NCBI GenBank assembly: GCA_037447655.1
Contig: JBBHKE010000420.1
Coordinates: forward strand, 1-64,000
Length of the DNA: 64,000 nt
Direction of reading: 5' to 3'
Source: Zygnema cylindricum
Taxonomy: Eukaryota; Streptophyta; Zygnematophyceae; Zygnematales; Zygnemataceae
Part shown: positions 42,706-54,425 of the stretch, in pieces
Layout of the letters: the number at the start of each line of letters is the position of its first letter
Numbering within the stretch: the first letter of the stretch is position 1
The notes under the pieces: generated by a model
The model's input: the letters and a program-made list of their open reading frames with translations, nothing else
Told to the model about the DNA's origin: nothing
Database searches by the model: none
Position numbers and translations under genes: made by a program

Positions 42706-43987
42706 GATCTTAGATCTGATATTCTCATTTCTAAGTCATGCTTTCTACACTCCTCGACATCCACATCATGTCTAACTCCCTCAAGTACCTCCCTTCCCTT
42801 TACTTCCTTTAAACCTCCAAAAGCAAACTGTTGCTATCGTGGAATTTTTGTGTATTTTTCTCTCTTCTCTATTCTACCGATGTGTTGAAAATCCAAAATT
42901 TCTTCCTCCTCTTTCTCCTCTTCCCTTTGTTCCTCCTCATCCACATTCCAACTTCTAAGTTCTTCCAAACAAGGGTATTCCTCCATATAATGACCTTGTC
43001 CCTACAAAAAAAGCAAACCCTCTTTTTCAAAGCTCCCCTTTCTTTTCCTCTCGCTCTCTTTCCACCAAAGTTTTGCTAAGGTTTACCTTTGTCTTTCTTT
43101 CTCACATCACGCTTCCGCTCGTCACCGCCGTTCTTCTCATCATTCTTCCGCCTGTCACCACCAGCTGTAAATGCATTCACCGTGTCACTTCCCCTTCGAA
43201 GCTCCATAGTGCTTTCCCTCACAAGAATCATCCCCATAGTAATGCTCAAAGTTCATGAGGAGCAATCCATTGCCTGCATATGGTAAATAATGTCTTCGTA
43301 CTCCTCTGGAGTTTTCATGATTAGTGTGTTAATCTTTCTCACTTCAGATTGTACATAACTTGCACTAGCAAACTCAACATATAATGCAGCAATATCATTG
43401 CAAAAATCTATCATGCTACCGCTTTTTTAAACATAGGCCTCTATTTCCTGTTTTACTAATTGCTGCCTCTTTATAGTTTCACTCTTATAAATCTGAACTA
43501 GTGTTTCCCATATCTCTAAAGACTTGGTTAAGTTTATAAGAGTGATAACTATGGACTTAGACACGTTTCTAAGTATGAGATGTTTTGCTCTTGTGTTTTT
43601 GTATTCCTAGATTTTTCTGTCATTTTCTTCAGTTTTATTTTCAATTATAACCACTAGAAGTGGAACTGCAGCTAAGAGCCTAGCTCTCCTCACCATCGTT
43701 TTTCTTTTTCCCTTCTCCTTTTTTCTCCTTTGTATGGAAATGATTTTCCCTTCTCCTTCCGTTGCATCAAAAATGTGGTTGGTTTTCTGAGAAGCCCTAG
43801 ATGATTCTCCGTAGTGAGTTCCACCAAAGCCCGGTGGCAGATACCTCACTTGTCCTGAAACGTTTCCCCACAAGTGCTTTTCAAAAAGTAATCCCTCTAT
43901 CGTAAATTCCCAATAAGTGAAGTCTGTTCCATCAAACATTGGCACCCTAGATGGTGGGCCCATAACGTGTAATTCTATGGGGTCCGT
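42706..43987 (-). pseudogene. gag of J, 5' part
   Basis: The minus strand from the LTR end gives ELHVMGPPSRVPMFDGTDFTYWEFTIEGLLFEKHLWGNVSGQVRYLPPGFGGTHYGESS (open from 43963 to 43607). Broken pieces of the capsid region follow, then RD-rich repeats (about 43090-43150), a zinc knuckle region near 42980-43020 and the acidic segment to 42720. The usual LTR start codon is ACG (43987-43985), so initiation would have to use the Met in the PBS. Stops and frameshifts make it a pseudogene. It continues at 34807 after the nested insertions. Confidence 0.8.
43953..43967 (-). promoter_or_regulatory. Primer-binding site of J
   Basis: CGTTATGGGCCCACC on the minus strand, next to LTR end GAATTACA. Confidence 0.85.
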
Positions 43988-46185
43988 TCCCCCACAGAAT
44001 TTGCACGGCCAAAGAAGCTAATCTAGATACTGCCGATTCCAAGTTTATATAAACCCAAATGATTGACTCCTTGACAATCAGAACCGCATTACCACTTCAC
44101 CCTTGTGAAATAAGACTTTTTGTGTGCTCAATTCCACCATAGAATTCAAAGTTAGAGTATGAGTTTTGGACACATTCACCCATTTTGGATTTCCCTTAGG
44201 AATGGAGCCACCCTAGCAGGCAAAAAATCTGATTGTCTACACCCCTGTGTAGCTAGAACTCTCGTGAGTCTGCGACAAAAAGAATCACTAAAAATGGTGA
44301 ACTAAATGAGTTGATATTAAATGGCAAAGTTTGCCGATTTATACAGATGCTCTCTAGGATAGAAGTGGCTATCTACCAAAAATATTATAAGTCCTAAAAC
44401 CCCCCCTCTTAGCCCCCTTGTAATGAGGTACGCACGAATCATATGACTCTACCGCACAAGAAAGTATAGGTACAGGAGTACTTTCTGTACGATCATTGTA
44501 CGACACTGCCATAATGTGACATTTGTCATATCCGGACTTGTCATCTCACGTTCCGGAGATCCCCCAATCCTCCAAGATATTGCCACGTGTCATCCAGTGT
44601 CGGCGCTGTTGTTCATAGCCTTTTTAAGCCATGAATGTACCCTCGGAAACACCACAAACTACCCCAAAATAGCCTCCTTTGATTCCACTCAGAATTTTAC
44701 AGAATTACCAAACCAAGATGAAACTAATCAACCAAATATTTCCTAGGCCACAAGTATTCCCACCAAATTTTATATAATAATACCAAACCGAATAATCACA
44801 ACACTCAGTCAAAGTTGCAGAAAAACAGCCTGCCAGAACTTTGATAAATCTGACCAACTTCACAATGAGGCCCCAAGCAAATAAGATACCAGAATAGGTC
44901 TGAAAATTTTCCTCAATATTGCCAATACAAAAAGGAACGCACATGCAAAGTTACAGATAATTTTGCAGATAGAACTGAGAGCAATTCTCAGATGAAATTC
45001 CCAAAAAGGAGTAGAAACAGTTTCTGTCCAAAAAGTTCCTAAGTCTGAAAATGACTAAGTCCTACAAATATACACTACAGCTTCCTACTAACTGTACGGA
45101 GGCATACCAGCCGTAAGTAATCAATCAGCTACCTCTATTAATGTGAGTGTACCTGAGATATACATAAATAATTAATACACAGGACAAAACATTGTTAAAT
45201 ATTTTCAAGTCTTATGAATTACGTCAAACGAATATGAACCGTCCAAAATAAATATCATGTGATGGACGCGATTTTCCGTCCCTCGTCAAAATGATCCAAC
45301 TGACGACGCGGACTTCCGTAGCTCCGTCGGCGTGTGATTCATCAAATGTCGCCCGTCGCATTTTGTTTCGTACGTGCGACATACATTTCCAACCGAGTCG
45401 ATTATCTAACGTCGGATCGCTTCGCGATCAGCCGTCCATTTCCGTTTAAGCAAACCGTACTTTGGTCAATGTGTCTTCGCGTCACTTGAAGTCCAATTCT
45501 GTACGTGCCAATAAACTTACTACCTAGTACGCAAGCTGCTATGGTTGCGATGTGACCAGCGCAGCATGGCAGCATAATATCTTTATCACAAACGGTGCTA
45601 TTGTTGTGGTGTAACCAGCGCTGTATAGCAGCATAGCAATGTGATATATAGAGGACTAAAGGTTTCCAAAAACCAACAGGCGCGTCTATAAACTGCCGAA
45701 ATTGTCATTCCATACAACTGGCTGAAATGTGAGCCGTTCGATTATATTTCTAACTTTTTATCTCGGTCGTCGAAACAAATGACTTCGACATTGGTTTCGT
45801 GCGTCTTGTATTATTTTAGTGCGGTTTCTTTCCATGTACATGTAGTTTGGTTTCGTCGTTAAATGGATGAAACAGGTGTAGTTGACTTTAAATCATATTC
45901 AAACCCTTTAAGTGCATCAATCTTCATTACGTCTAGCGGAAAAGGCGGGAAGTTAAAATCTGTACGGCATCATATCAGAAGAACCAGGATCAAATCTTGG
46001 TCTATCTCATATCTTTTGGTAACGCTCAGACAGACTCCACTCCTTCCCTATTCCTGTCTCCTTGGCTACTTAGGTAGCCATGGCTATCTGTGTCTTCTAG
46101 TGACTACGACAAGTATAGATGACTTAGACAAACTTTTTGACAAAGTAAAATAAATTCAGACCTATAAAATACACACATTTTAACA
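43968..46185 (-). repeat. 5' LTR of J, split by a solo LTR
   Basis: About 1141 bp without the insertion. tRNA-like unit on the plus strand with B-box-like GGATCAAATCT at 45987-45997 and TTTT near 46014. Outer end at 46185 meets repeat K. Confidence 0.85.
44607..45678 (-). repeat. Solo LTR (family-2 type), TSD GGCGC
   Basis: 1072 bp, plus-strand ends TGTTGTTCATAG and AACCAACA, flanked by perfect GGCGC copies (44602-44606 and 45679-45683) inside the 5' LTR of J. It contains AGCGCAGCATGGCAGCAT words (45540-45640), a GGATCGCTTCGCGATC motif near 45414-45430 and GTACGG..CCGTAA at 45094-45116. Confidence 0.92.
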
Positions 46186-47304
46186 TAAAAAACCACTCAA
46201 ATCAAAACACTTATGTAAAAACTTGTTTACAAGCGATACGCAATGTATCCGAGGCTTTTGTTATATATAAATTTTGTTGTCCGTACTATTACAAAGACCT
46301 TGTGATGTAACCATACCCCAAATAAGTAATTACATGAATTACAAAATTAGGGTAGAATTCCATTATTCGAAAAGTGGGACGTCGTTTTCGTAAAACGCCG
46401 TACAAAGCCGTACCTTAAATGTTTTATTGTTAGACGAAACATCATAACTGGAAAGCAGTTGGGAGGCTCCAATGACGTAGGCGTAATTCGTGACTGTTGG
46501 ATATTTCACTTTTTGAGATCCCTTAAGCAATAGCACACATCCTCCAGTGTGCAAATACTCTCCTCGCAAAGAGAGTTACACGATACTCGTTGTCTACCAT
46601 TGGTTCACGTGAAAAGCAAAAAAAATATCCACTTTGAACAAAGGATCACGGGCCTACACGTCCTACAGGCTGGATGTAGTTGAGCCTAAAATATCCTCGC
46701 ACGCATCGTCTGACATCTACCGACATTCAAAGTTCCATTCCGTTTCAAAATTTTGATTTCCATTTTCAAAATAAAAATCTGGCCGCAAACTTTAGGTACG
46801 AATCATTAACTACCTCAGATTGTACAGATATTTCGTTCTGACTTTCTGTTTGTAGATTTTTTTATTATTTTGTGAATCTTGAAATCTAACCTATGTGGCG
46901 CCAATCATAATTGAAGAATTTTTGTTCTAGCCCGACACAATAGAGCGAACTTCCAGTAAACGTTGTCAGTAGACTTGTCCGTACATTCACTGGGACCGCC
47001 TAATGGAATTCTACCCTTAATATTTTTTGTCAGTTACATTTTGCAGCGTCTACCTTTAAGTCACGGAACAAAAATCACGTCGTACGTGGTGTATCAAACA
47101 TTTTGTCTTTTTTTCGCTAATATAACATATTATATAAAAATATTAAATATTAAATAAATAAAAAATACTATATATCTCGATATATATCGCGATAACTTAT
47201 ATTGATCCCGGTACGATATATCGAGGATTCTGCTCGATTGATATTCGATATATCGAATATCAAATTTTTTGCGATATTAATTTACTTGATACCCAACATT
47301 ATTC
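46186..47304 (-). repeat. Repeat K, right part
   Basis: Matches the reverse complement of 63130-63580, with an extra stretch of about 680 bp (46345-47025) absent there. It has strongly palindromic TATATCGCGATATA-type sequence (47170-47260). No coding capacity or terminal motif of a known superfamily was recognised. The element at 47305 interrupts or borders it. Confidence 0.7.
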
Positions 47305-48765
47305 TTTTGGTTGCGCACTGTCACTTACGTCATTTTGTCAAAGATTGTACATTTGACGTACACATTGGTACAAAGAAAGTACCGTTCAGTCAAAATTTGA
47401 CGCTCAATCGGTTGGATTGACTTTCAAAATATTGTTTCAACCGCTTAAAATTTTTCCGCGCTTTCGAATTTCGACCGTCATAATAAAATCAACAATTCAC
47501 ACGGTCGGGTAAGGTTTACGGTATCAAAAACGCGGCAACCATATGTAAATAAAAGTGTTGCGCAGAGTCACTTTGTGTCTTTAAGTGAGCTCCTTGGTAA
47601 GATAACATGTTGGATTTTAACTTAGCCGCAAAACTGAAAATTAATCGTCAAACATTACATTGAACTTAGATGCAAATTGAAACGACACCTCTCAAAACTG
47701 AAAGAAATATAAGCCTTCTACGGGAATATTAAAACGCACGAAACAAAAAAAACTTTGTACACTATAATATACTTCATATTATAGTGTACAAAGTTTATTT
47801 CGTTTCGTGCGTTTTAATATTTCCGTACAAGACTTTTATTACACCGCATATAACATAATAATTAGAGTAAAGAAATAATTAGAGTAAAGAAATGAAAAAA
47901 CATAATTAGCTTTATTAACTCTTGTTTGGGTAATCAACTATTTCAAAAAAATATTACTCTAATTTATCAACAACTCTAATTTGGGTTTCTTACCGTAATA
48001 ATTATCCGCGCTAAATATCTTTATTGTAAATTAGGTACATGCACAAAATTTGACAAAATGTACAGTCTTACGTCATTATGTCGTTTGTAGTACGCGGTTT
48101 GTGAAAACACAATTACATGATAACAACTTGTATTAAATCATTTTTTGTACTTTTTTAGTTAATAAAGTGCAATTTTGCACGGTTAGAAACCGATCGTACG
48201 CCACACTATTTAAAACGACACAGTATTAAAGTTGTTCACGCTGATTCAAAAATTACCTTAAATAATGTAAAGAATAATTTAGAATTTTGTACTCTATTTA
48301 GTGTGATAGAGTCAAAATTTGGGGCAATAGAATAAACGTACATAACGCTAATTACGAGTCGCATTGTACTTCAGTTTTAAAAGGTTTCGTTTCAATTTAC
48401 GTCTAAGTTCAATGTAACTCTTAACGATTAATTTTGATTTTTACGGCTAAGTTAAAATCCAACATGTTCTCTCACCGTCGAGCTCACTTAAAGACAGAAA
48501 GTGACTATGCGCAACACTTTTATTTACATGTGGTTGCCGCAATTTTTTGCGGTAAACCTTGGCCGGCCGTGTGAATTGTTCATTTTATTATAACGGTCGA
48601 CGTTCGAAAGCGCGGAAAAATTTTAAGCAATGGAAACAATATTTTAATAGTCAATCCAACCGATTGACCGTCAAATTTTGACTCAACGGTACTTTCCTTG
48701 TACCAATGTGTACTTTAAACGTACAATATGTGACAAAATGAGGTAAGTGACTGTTGCAACCAAAA
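47305..48765. mobile_element. 1.46-kb element with ~395-bp terminal inverted repeats
   Basis: Arms 47305-47700 and 48372-48765 are reverse complements with moderate divergence, ending TTTTGGTTGC and GCAACCAAAA. Between them lie a long hairpin (47723-47823) and a segment repeated at 866-1394. There is no transposase frame, so it is non-autonomous. Long arms suggest a Mutator-like or foldback element, but no clear target duplication was found (flanks ACATTATTC and CAGTCACTA differ). Confidence 0.75.
47723..47823. repeat. Long hairpin, about 45-bp stem
   Basis: ATATTAAAACGCACGAAAC on the left and GTTTCGTGCGTTTTAATAT on the right, continuing inward as CTTTGTACACTATAATAT and its complement around a CTTC-like turn. 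Only a few mismatches are visible. It lies inside the inverted-repeat element. Confidence 0.88.
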
Positions 48766-49535
48766 CAGTCACTAATCAATTCCCTTGAAAAATATTTTTC
48801 CCCGCTCTTCCGTCACGCTTTTTTTTAACTCCCTTTAGTTGGGCTCTTTCTGTCATCATTTCACCATTGTGGATTCCTTTGCAAAAAATAAGGATTTTTG
48901 TGGTGCTATGACTTGGTAAGCAAGTGCATGGTACTTCGTATGATTACATGGTACGTAAATGAAGACTTTAAATTGAAATTGGGTTGTGGGAAAAATATTT
49001 GACAATTTTCAATATCCAATATTAACTTACGTGGTACCACTCAAACAAAAACACGTGGTTTACAAACTCTACACGAGCTAATAATGTTGCATGTATTATT
49101 ATAAAAACCTCTTAATAGAACTTTAAGCTTAAGTGTTGAATCCATTAGGCGATCCTAATAAAATTGCGGATACGTTTAGTAGCCTTGATATTGTGTAGAA
49201 TCGTTCATCAGGTTGGGTTAGTGAACAAGCTCTCACCTTAGTTGGCTCATTTTGGTTGGTACCACATAAGTAAGTATTTAGATGTTGAAAATCTAAAAGG
49301 ATTTCTTAAAATGCAAAATTTGATTAGAATATGTGCACTAATAGAAGTACTTAACAAATTGTACGAAAAGTTTGCTACAAAAATTAATTTTTTAAATCGG
49401 AAATGAAAATTATAAAAAAAATGGCAAAAAAATGTGGCAAAACTTGGAGGTTATTGGATGACAAAAAGAGCATGAGAGGAGAATTTTAGTGGACCCTGTT
49501 ATAGGCACATGGCCTATACGATAGGTAGCCTTATC
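48766..49535. other. Unassigned AT-rich sequence
   Basis: No gene, LTR or clear repeat was recognised. It borders the 3' LTR end of D at 49536. Confidence 0.45.
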
Positions 49536-50603
49536 TGTAACTCAGATACCTCTATAGGTCCTCAGAGTTGGCATCTCATACGAAGCATGTAGGATAACCT
49601 TGACCCCTTTGTGTTTCAGCATGAATCACGGCCACCCTGACACACAAAAACTTTGACCACCTTCACATTTGTGAAGGCAAGACTCCCTGAGTTGATATTA
49701 AAAAGAATCTCTGAATTTTCTCCCTTGAGCAGTAAGTTATGGTGGGTCAAAGTTGACCTATTGTACAAAAGCTCTCTCAGAGAGAGGGTCCTATCTACCA
49801 TTTTTTTCTTAGTCTTATCTCTCTCTAAAACTCTATTTATTGACGTACGACACCAATCACAATATTGTGTCGTATAGAAAGGTACAAGTGCCGGTGTACT
49901 TTCAGTACGAACATGGTACGACATTGTCAAAAAGTCGACACATGTCATATCAAGACTCGTTCTTGTTATTCCTGGAGATGTTGTAATCCAATGTGGTTGT
50001 GCCACGTCTCAGTCGATGTGGCGGTGACCGCAAAACGCCAAAATCCTATTCCGCGATCTCGGCATCCTTCGCGATCGTCCGATCAAAACCGAGTTTCAAT
50101 CGTAGCCGCCATAAATACTTGCACGATATTTGTTTCGCTGTCGAAAAAAAATGCACGGTATCTGTTTCGCAACCGTACGGTACTCTGTACTTCACAAAAC
50201 TGAATCTATGCATGACGTATATAGTTGTCATTAAATGAATTAGTTCACTTCTAACTATTTATATATTTGTCAAACCCTATATATCGCAACATCGACCCTA
50301 GAATTGTAGGATAAAGCTAACCGCTACCGGCTAACTTGACGGATGGCAGGTACTAGGATCAAATCCTGAGTCCCTCAAGTACCCTTTTAGTAAACCTACA
50401 AAAAATAACTGCGTGTCTCTCTTTGGACAACACAGGCAGCCATGGCTCTATCTTCCTCAGCTCTATCTTCCTCTTCAACCTTCAGTGAATGCGACAACTG
50501 TGGGAGCTAAAGAGAGGGGTTAGAGGCAGACTTCCTCTGCTTCTTTTCTGCATTTTAACTTTTACAAGACCTAGAAAATACTAAAAGAACCTTTAATTTC
50601 TAT
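49536..50603 (-). repeat. 3' LTR of D (1068 bp)
   Basis: Minus strand TATAGAAATTAAAGG (TG changed to TA) to CTGAGTTACA. SL2 here is CTTCAC..GTGAAG (49661-49676). tRNA-like unit on the plus strand: B box GGATCAAATCC 50356-50366, TTTT 50385-50388. Confidence 0.82.
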
Positions 50604-50639
50604 ACTCCCCTTATTTTCTAGTCACTCTTTAATTTAAGA

Positions 50640-52451
50640 CCACACTTCTCCCTGCAAAAAAATAGATTAGGGGAAGGCACAAGTTTGGTCATCATATCTG
50701 CTAGCGTTTCACTATCTCGTTTACACTCCAAACTGATTTCTTGTTTTCTACTTTCTCCCTAACGAAGCTAAGTCCAATGTCTATGTGTTAAGCTTTAAAG
50801 TGATGTTTAGGATTGGCAGAAATGGCAATGGCTACCTGATTATCACAAAACACCTTTTGGACACCACCCTTGAGATAACCAAGCTAATCAAGCAAAGATT
50901 TGACCCACATTAATTATTTTACAGCAGAGCAACAAGCTATGTACTCAGCCTCCATGGTGGACTGAGCAATGACCTTTTGCTGATTGCTCCTCTAGCAAAA
51001 AGCCCCATCACCCATATATATCCAGACGTCCATCTCTTTATAGGAGCATCCCCATAGCGGGCATCACTCCAAGTGGTGATGTCAGGTTCTGTTCACACCC
51101 AAATGCAACCATAGATCTCTAGTCCCTATGAGAAATCTAAGGACTCTCTTAGCTGCCTCCCAATCGTTCTTAGTGGGAGCATTCAGACTCCTACTAGTAC
51201 TCCTACAGCTGCGGCTATGTCTGGCCGGGTACAATTCATGAAATATATTAGGTTGCCCGCTACTTGCCTATAAGGAATTGTCTGAATAAATCTTTTTTCT
51301 CTTGGGCCTAACTCATCATCGTAGATTATAACTCCCTCTTCCACAATCCCCTCTTTCCCTTCTTTAGTTCCATGAAGTGGTACAAGTATTAGCTTTATCC
51401 ATTTGGAATCTCTTTAACATGTTTCCAATGGCTTCCTTCTGAGTTAATCTTATTATCTTTCTATCTCTGCTCTCTCTACGTGAATTCCCAAAATACACCT
51501 TGCTTCTCCCATATCTTTCATCTAAAATCTTCTTTTTAGATCATTTTTCAACTTATTAATTTTATCCATAGATTTGCTTAAAAGAAGCAAATCATCAATT
51601 TAAATTGCAATAAAAATAATTCCTTCCTCATCTTCAAACAAATAAATCGAGTGATATGAGTTGATCTTAATATATTTCTAACCTGTAACAAACTCATCGA
51701 GCTTTTTATTCGATTGTCAGGGCGCCTGTTTTAGCCCATACTAAGATTTGATCAATCGGCATACCTTGCTCTCCTCCCCTTGCTCCACAAATCCTTCGGG
51801 CTGTCGCATAAAAATCTCCTCTTCTAACTCTCCATGTATGAAGGTCGTCTTCATGTCCATCTGATGTACTTCCATGTCTTCTGCTGCCGCCAGACTGAGA
51901 AGTATACGGACGGAAGGAAACTTGATGATCGGGGAAGATATCTCCTCGTAGTCAATTCCCTCTTTCTGGGTAAATCTTTTCGCCACTAATCGAGCCTTAT
52001 AGCGCTCAATAGCGATATCCGGGTTGAGTTTCAGCTTAAATACCCACTTACACCTAATTGGCTTCTTTTCAGGAGGACAAAACACCAATTCCTATGTATC
52101 GGCCGCCATAATTGAGGCCATCACCTCATTAATGGCTGTCTTCCACCAGTTTCTCTCACGACAAGTCATTTCCTCATTATAAAATTGAGGTCCGTCGGGG
52201 TGAGACAGTTTGGTAACCTTATTTTTAACTTGTTTCTCTTGCAATCTTTTGCTGTTTCTTCTTCCTCCCTCAAATTCGGTTGCCGAAATTGATGGCTCCA
52301 TTCAATTCTTCCGAACAGTTTCTACTTCTCCCCTATCCCTTGATTCTTGGTCGATTTCCACCACGTCTTCCGCTTCGGTTAGAGTTAATACTAAGGGTTT
52401 CACATTTGGGTCTTTCTCGATATGATCTGTACCTGCAAGATAATCATCTTT
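50640..52451 (-). pseudogene. RT-RNase H relic of D
   Basis: The most intact stretch is 52088-51741: PPEKKPIRCKWVFKLKLNPDIAIERYKARLVAKRFTQKEGIDYEEISSPIIKFPSVRILLSLAAAEDMEVHQMDMKTTFIHGELEEEIFMRQPEGF, a clear RVT_2 N-terminal half. Downstream, the catalytic YVDD position reads stop-I-D-D (near 51600), and RNase H is present only as scattered frames (SDARYGDAP near 51060, PNPKHHFKA near 50810). Fully dead. Confidence 0.82.
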
Positions 52452-53227
52452 TTGAAATTATCCAGGTTCAATTTTAGTTTAAAAACCCATATATAACCGA
52501 TCCGTTTTCTATCCGGAGGATAATCTACTAACTCCCATGTGTTTTTCTCCATTATGGAACTCATTTCCTCATTAATAGGTGTTTTCCATCTATCCCCTTC
52601 CAAGCTATTTATGGCTTCCAAATATGTTTTAGGTTCTTCCGGATGGGACAGCTTGGTTAACTTATTGTTGGCCATTCTCTCTTCAATACGTTTGTTGCTT
52701 CTTTGTCCTCCCTCAAATTCTGATGCCAATGTTGAGGACATCCTCGGATTCCGTTTGGGTACAACTTCATCTCCCGTATCCGTCGACTGTGGTTCTTTTT
52801 CAGTTTCAGTTTGAAGTGGAGCCTTGTGTGTCTCCTCCACTTTCTTGTCATCTAAACTTTGTGCGAATTCAATTTCTTCCTTGTGTGCTTCCTGAATTAG
52901 TTCAAGGTTAGGATTAAAATCCAGATCCAGGACTATTCGATTTTAACTTCTTTGGTGTATTTAAAAGGATCTATGGATTTTACTTCATCCATAACTACAA
53001 TATGTTTGGCTAAGATTATATCATTTTTCTTTAGATCATACACTCGGTATCCTTTGCTATCTTCATCATATTTGACCAAGTATCTAGGCTTTCCTCTTCC
53101 TTCTAACTTTCACTTTGTTTTGTCATTATCCAAGCTAAACACTTGACTTCCAAACACTCTTACACTAGATAAATCTGGTTTTCTGGCGGTCCACCTCTCA
53201 TATGGAGTTTCATTTTTATTAGCTGAA
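52452..53227 (-). pseudogene. Integrase C-terminus to RT N-terminus of C
   Basis: Beyond B the frame gives SANKNETPYERW, then SSVRVFGSQVFSLDNDKT, KPRYLVKYDEDSKGYRVYDLKKNDIILAKHIVVMDEVKSIDPFKYTKEVK in broken frames. 52840-52400 follows with VPKRNPRMSSTLASEFEGGQRSNKRIEERMANNKLTKLSHPEEPKTYLEAINSLEGDRWKTPINEEMSSIMEKNTWELVDYPPDRKRIGYIWVFKLKLNLDN. RT then stops at the junction with D. Confidence 0.82.
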
Positions 53228-53232
53228 GTTAG

Positions 53233-54425
53233 TGTTGAAATTTAAGTATTTGCTAGGTCTAGAGTTTGTAAATATAAAAGGCATAAAGGGGACAATGACA
53301 GCCTGCCTCTAACACTTCACTCAAGTCCCCACACTTGTCGCAGTCACTGAAGACTTGAGGAGGAGTTGGATCCATGGATGCCTAGGCTGTCCAAAGAGGA
53401 CAGGAAGGCCAATCTTGATAGAGTTATCTAAAAGGATTGACGGACCCAGGATTCGATCCTGGTACCTTTCTTCCGTCTAACTAGCCGTAAGCTTTAACCA
53501 ATATGACTAGAGCCAGTGCTAGAGTACATTAGGTTTGACAGATATTTATATTTGTACACGTAGACTAGTTCGTATAACGGGAAATAGATACGCAATACAT
53601 AGATACAGTTTTGTATAGTACGGAGTACGATTTAATGTATTTTATGAAACGGATACCGCGCATTTGTTTCGAACGCGAAACAAATATCGCGCGCGTATTT
53701 TCAACGACTAAAATTGTATCCGGTTTGATCGGACGGCCACGATAGGTGCCGCGATCACGGAACATATACTTTTGGCATTTTTCATCCATCGCCACGTCAT
53801 GTGACACGTGGCGCGACAATGTTGGATTGCGGCGACTCCGGAGATTGCGGAAACAAATCCGGCTATGACACGTGTCGACAATTTGGCCATGTTGTACAAT
53901 GGCCGTACAGAAAGTACACCGACACCTGTACTTTTCTGTATGACACAGTAATTTGATTGGTGCCGTACTTTAGTAGATAGAGTTTTAGAGGGGGAATAGG
54001 ACTTAGAAAATTTTGGGTAGATAGCTGTCTCTGCCAGAGAGCACCTTGTATAAAATGGCAAACTTTGATCAGCCATAACTATCAATTTACTTGACCATTT
54101 TCAGTGATTCTTTTTGCTGCAGACTCAGGGGAGTCCAGGCTACACAGGGGTGTAGTCAGTCAGAGTTTTTGTCTGCGAGGGTGGCTGCATTTCTAAGGGA
54201 AAGTCAAAGTGGGTGAATGTGTCCAAATCTCATATTCTAACTTTGCATTCTGTGGTGGAACAGAGCACACAGAAAGTGTTATTTCACAGGGGTGAATCTA
54301 TATTGGGGTTCTGACTGTCAAGGGGTCAGTCACTTGGGTTTATATCAACTTGGAGTTGGCACTATCTAGATTAGCTTCTTTTGGATCTGCATACTCTGAG
54401 GGCCAATGGAGGTCTCAAAGTTTCA
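53233..54425 (+). repeat. 5' LTR of B (1193 bp)
   Basis: TGTTGAAATTTAAG to AAGTTTCA. Leader SL2 CTACAC..GTGTAG at 54140-54155. Gag ATG at 54406, 20 bp before the LTR end. Confidence 0.95.
53430..53508 (-). promoter_or_regulatory. Antisense tRNA-like Pol III unit in 5' LTR of B
   Basis: On the minus strand: A-box-like TGGTTAAAGCTTACGG (53485-53500), B box GGATCGAATCC (53449-53459) in a perfect T-arm (CCAGG, 7-nt loop, CCTGG), outer stem GACGGA with TCCGTC, TTTT at 53430-53433. The twin copy in the 3' LTR is at 56549-56628, with B box 56568-56578. Confidence 0.62.

Larger units (their letters stand above)
32897..46185 (-). mobile_element. Gag-only copia element J, hosting two further insertions
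   Basis: Minus-strand element with 3' LTR 32897-34035 and 5' LTR 43968-46185 (the latter split by a 1072-bp solo LTR). After removing the insertions J is about 4309 bp, nearly the size of B (4312) and A (4251). The interior carries the same gag plus vestigial RNase H tail. LTRs differ at roughly one position in ten over the part compared, so J is older than A and B. Flanks CAAAC and TAAAA match in only 3 of 5 bases, but repeat K continues on both sides, which supports a single insertion into K. Confidence 0.87.
49536..52451 (-). mobile_element. 3' half of copia element D
   Basis: Minus-strand relic with the integrase-RT linker, RT, RNase H, PPT and 3' LTR (49536-50603). At about 52451 it is joined head to tail to element C, giving two versions of the EFEGG(R/Q)R..K(R)..E linker region in series (52301 and 52740). 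Its LTR is of the same type as that of L. Confidence 0.82.

Noticed and set aside
46186-47304. Repeat K as part of the inverted-repeat element at 47305
   Set aside because: K is found without the inverted arms at 63040-64000, and the arms end sharply at 47305, so they are separate units.
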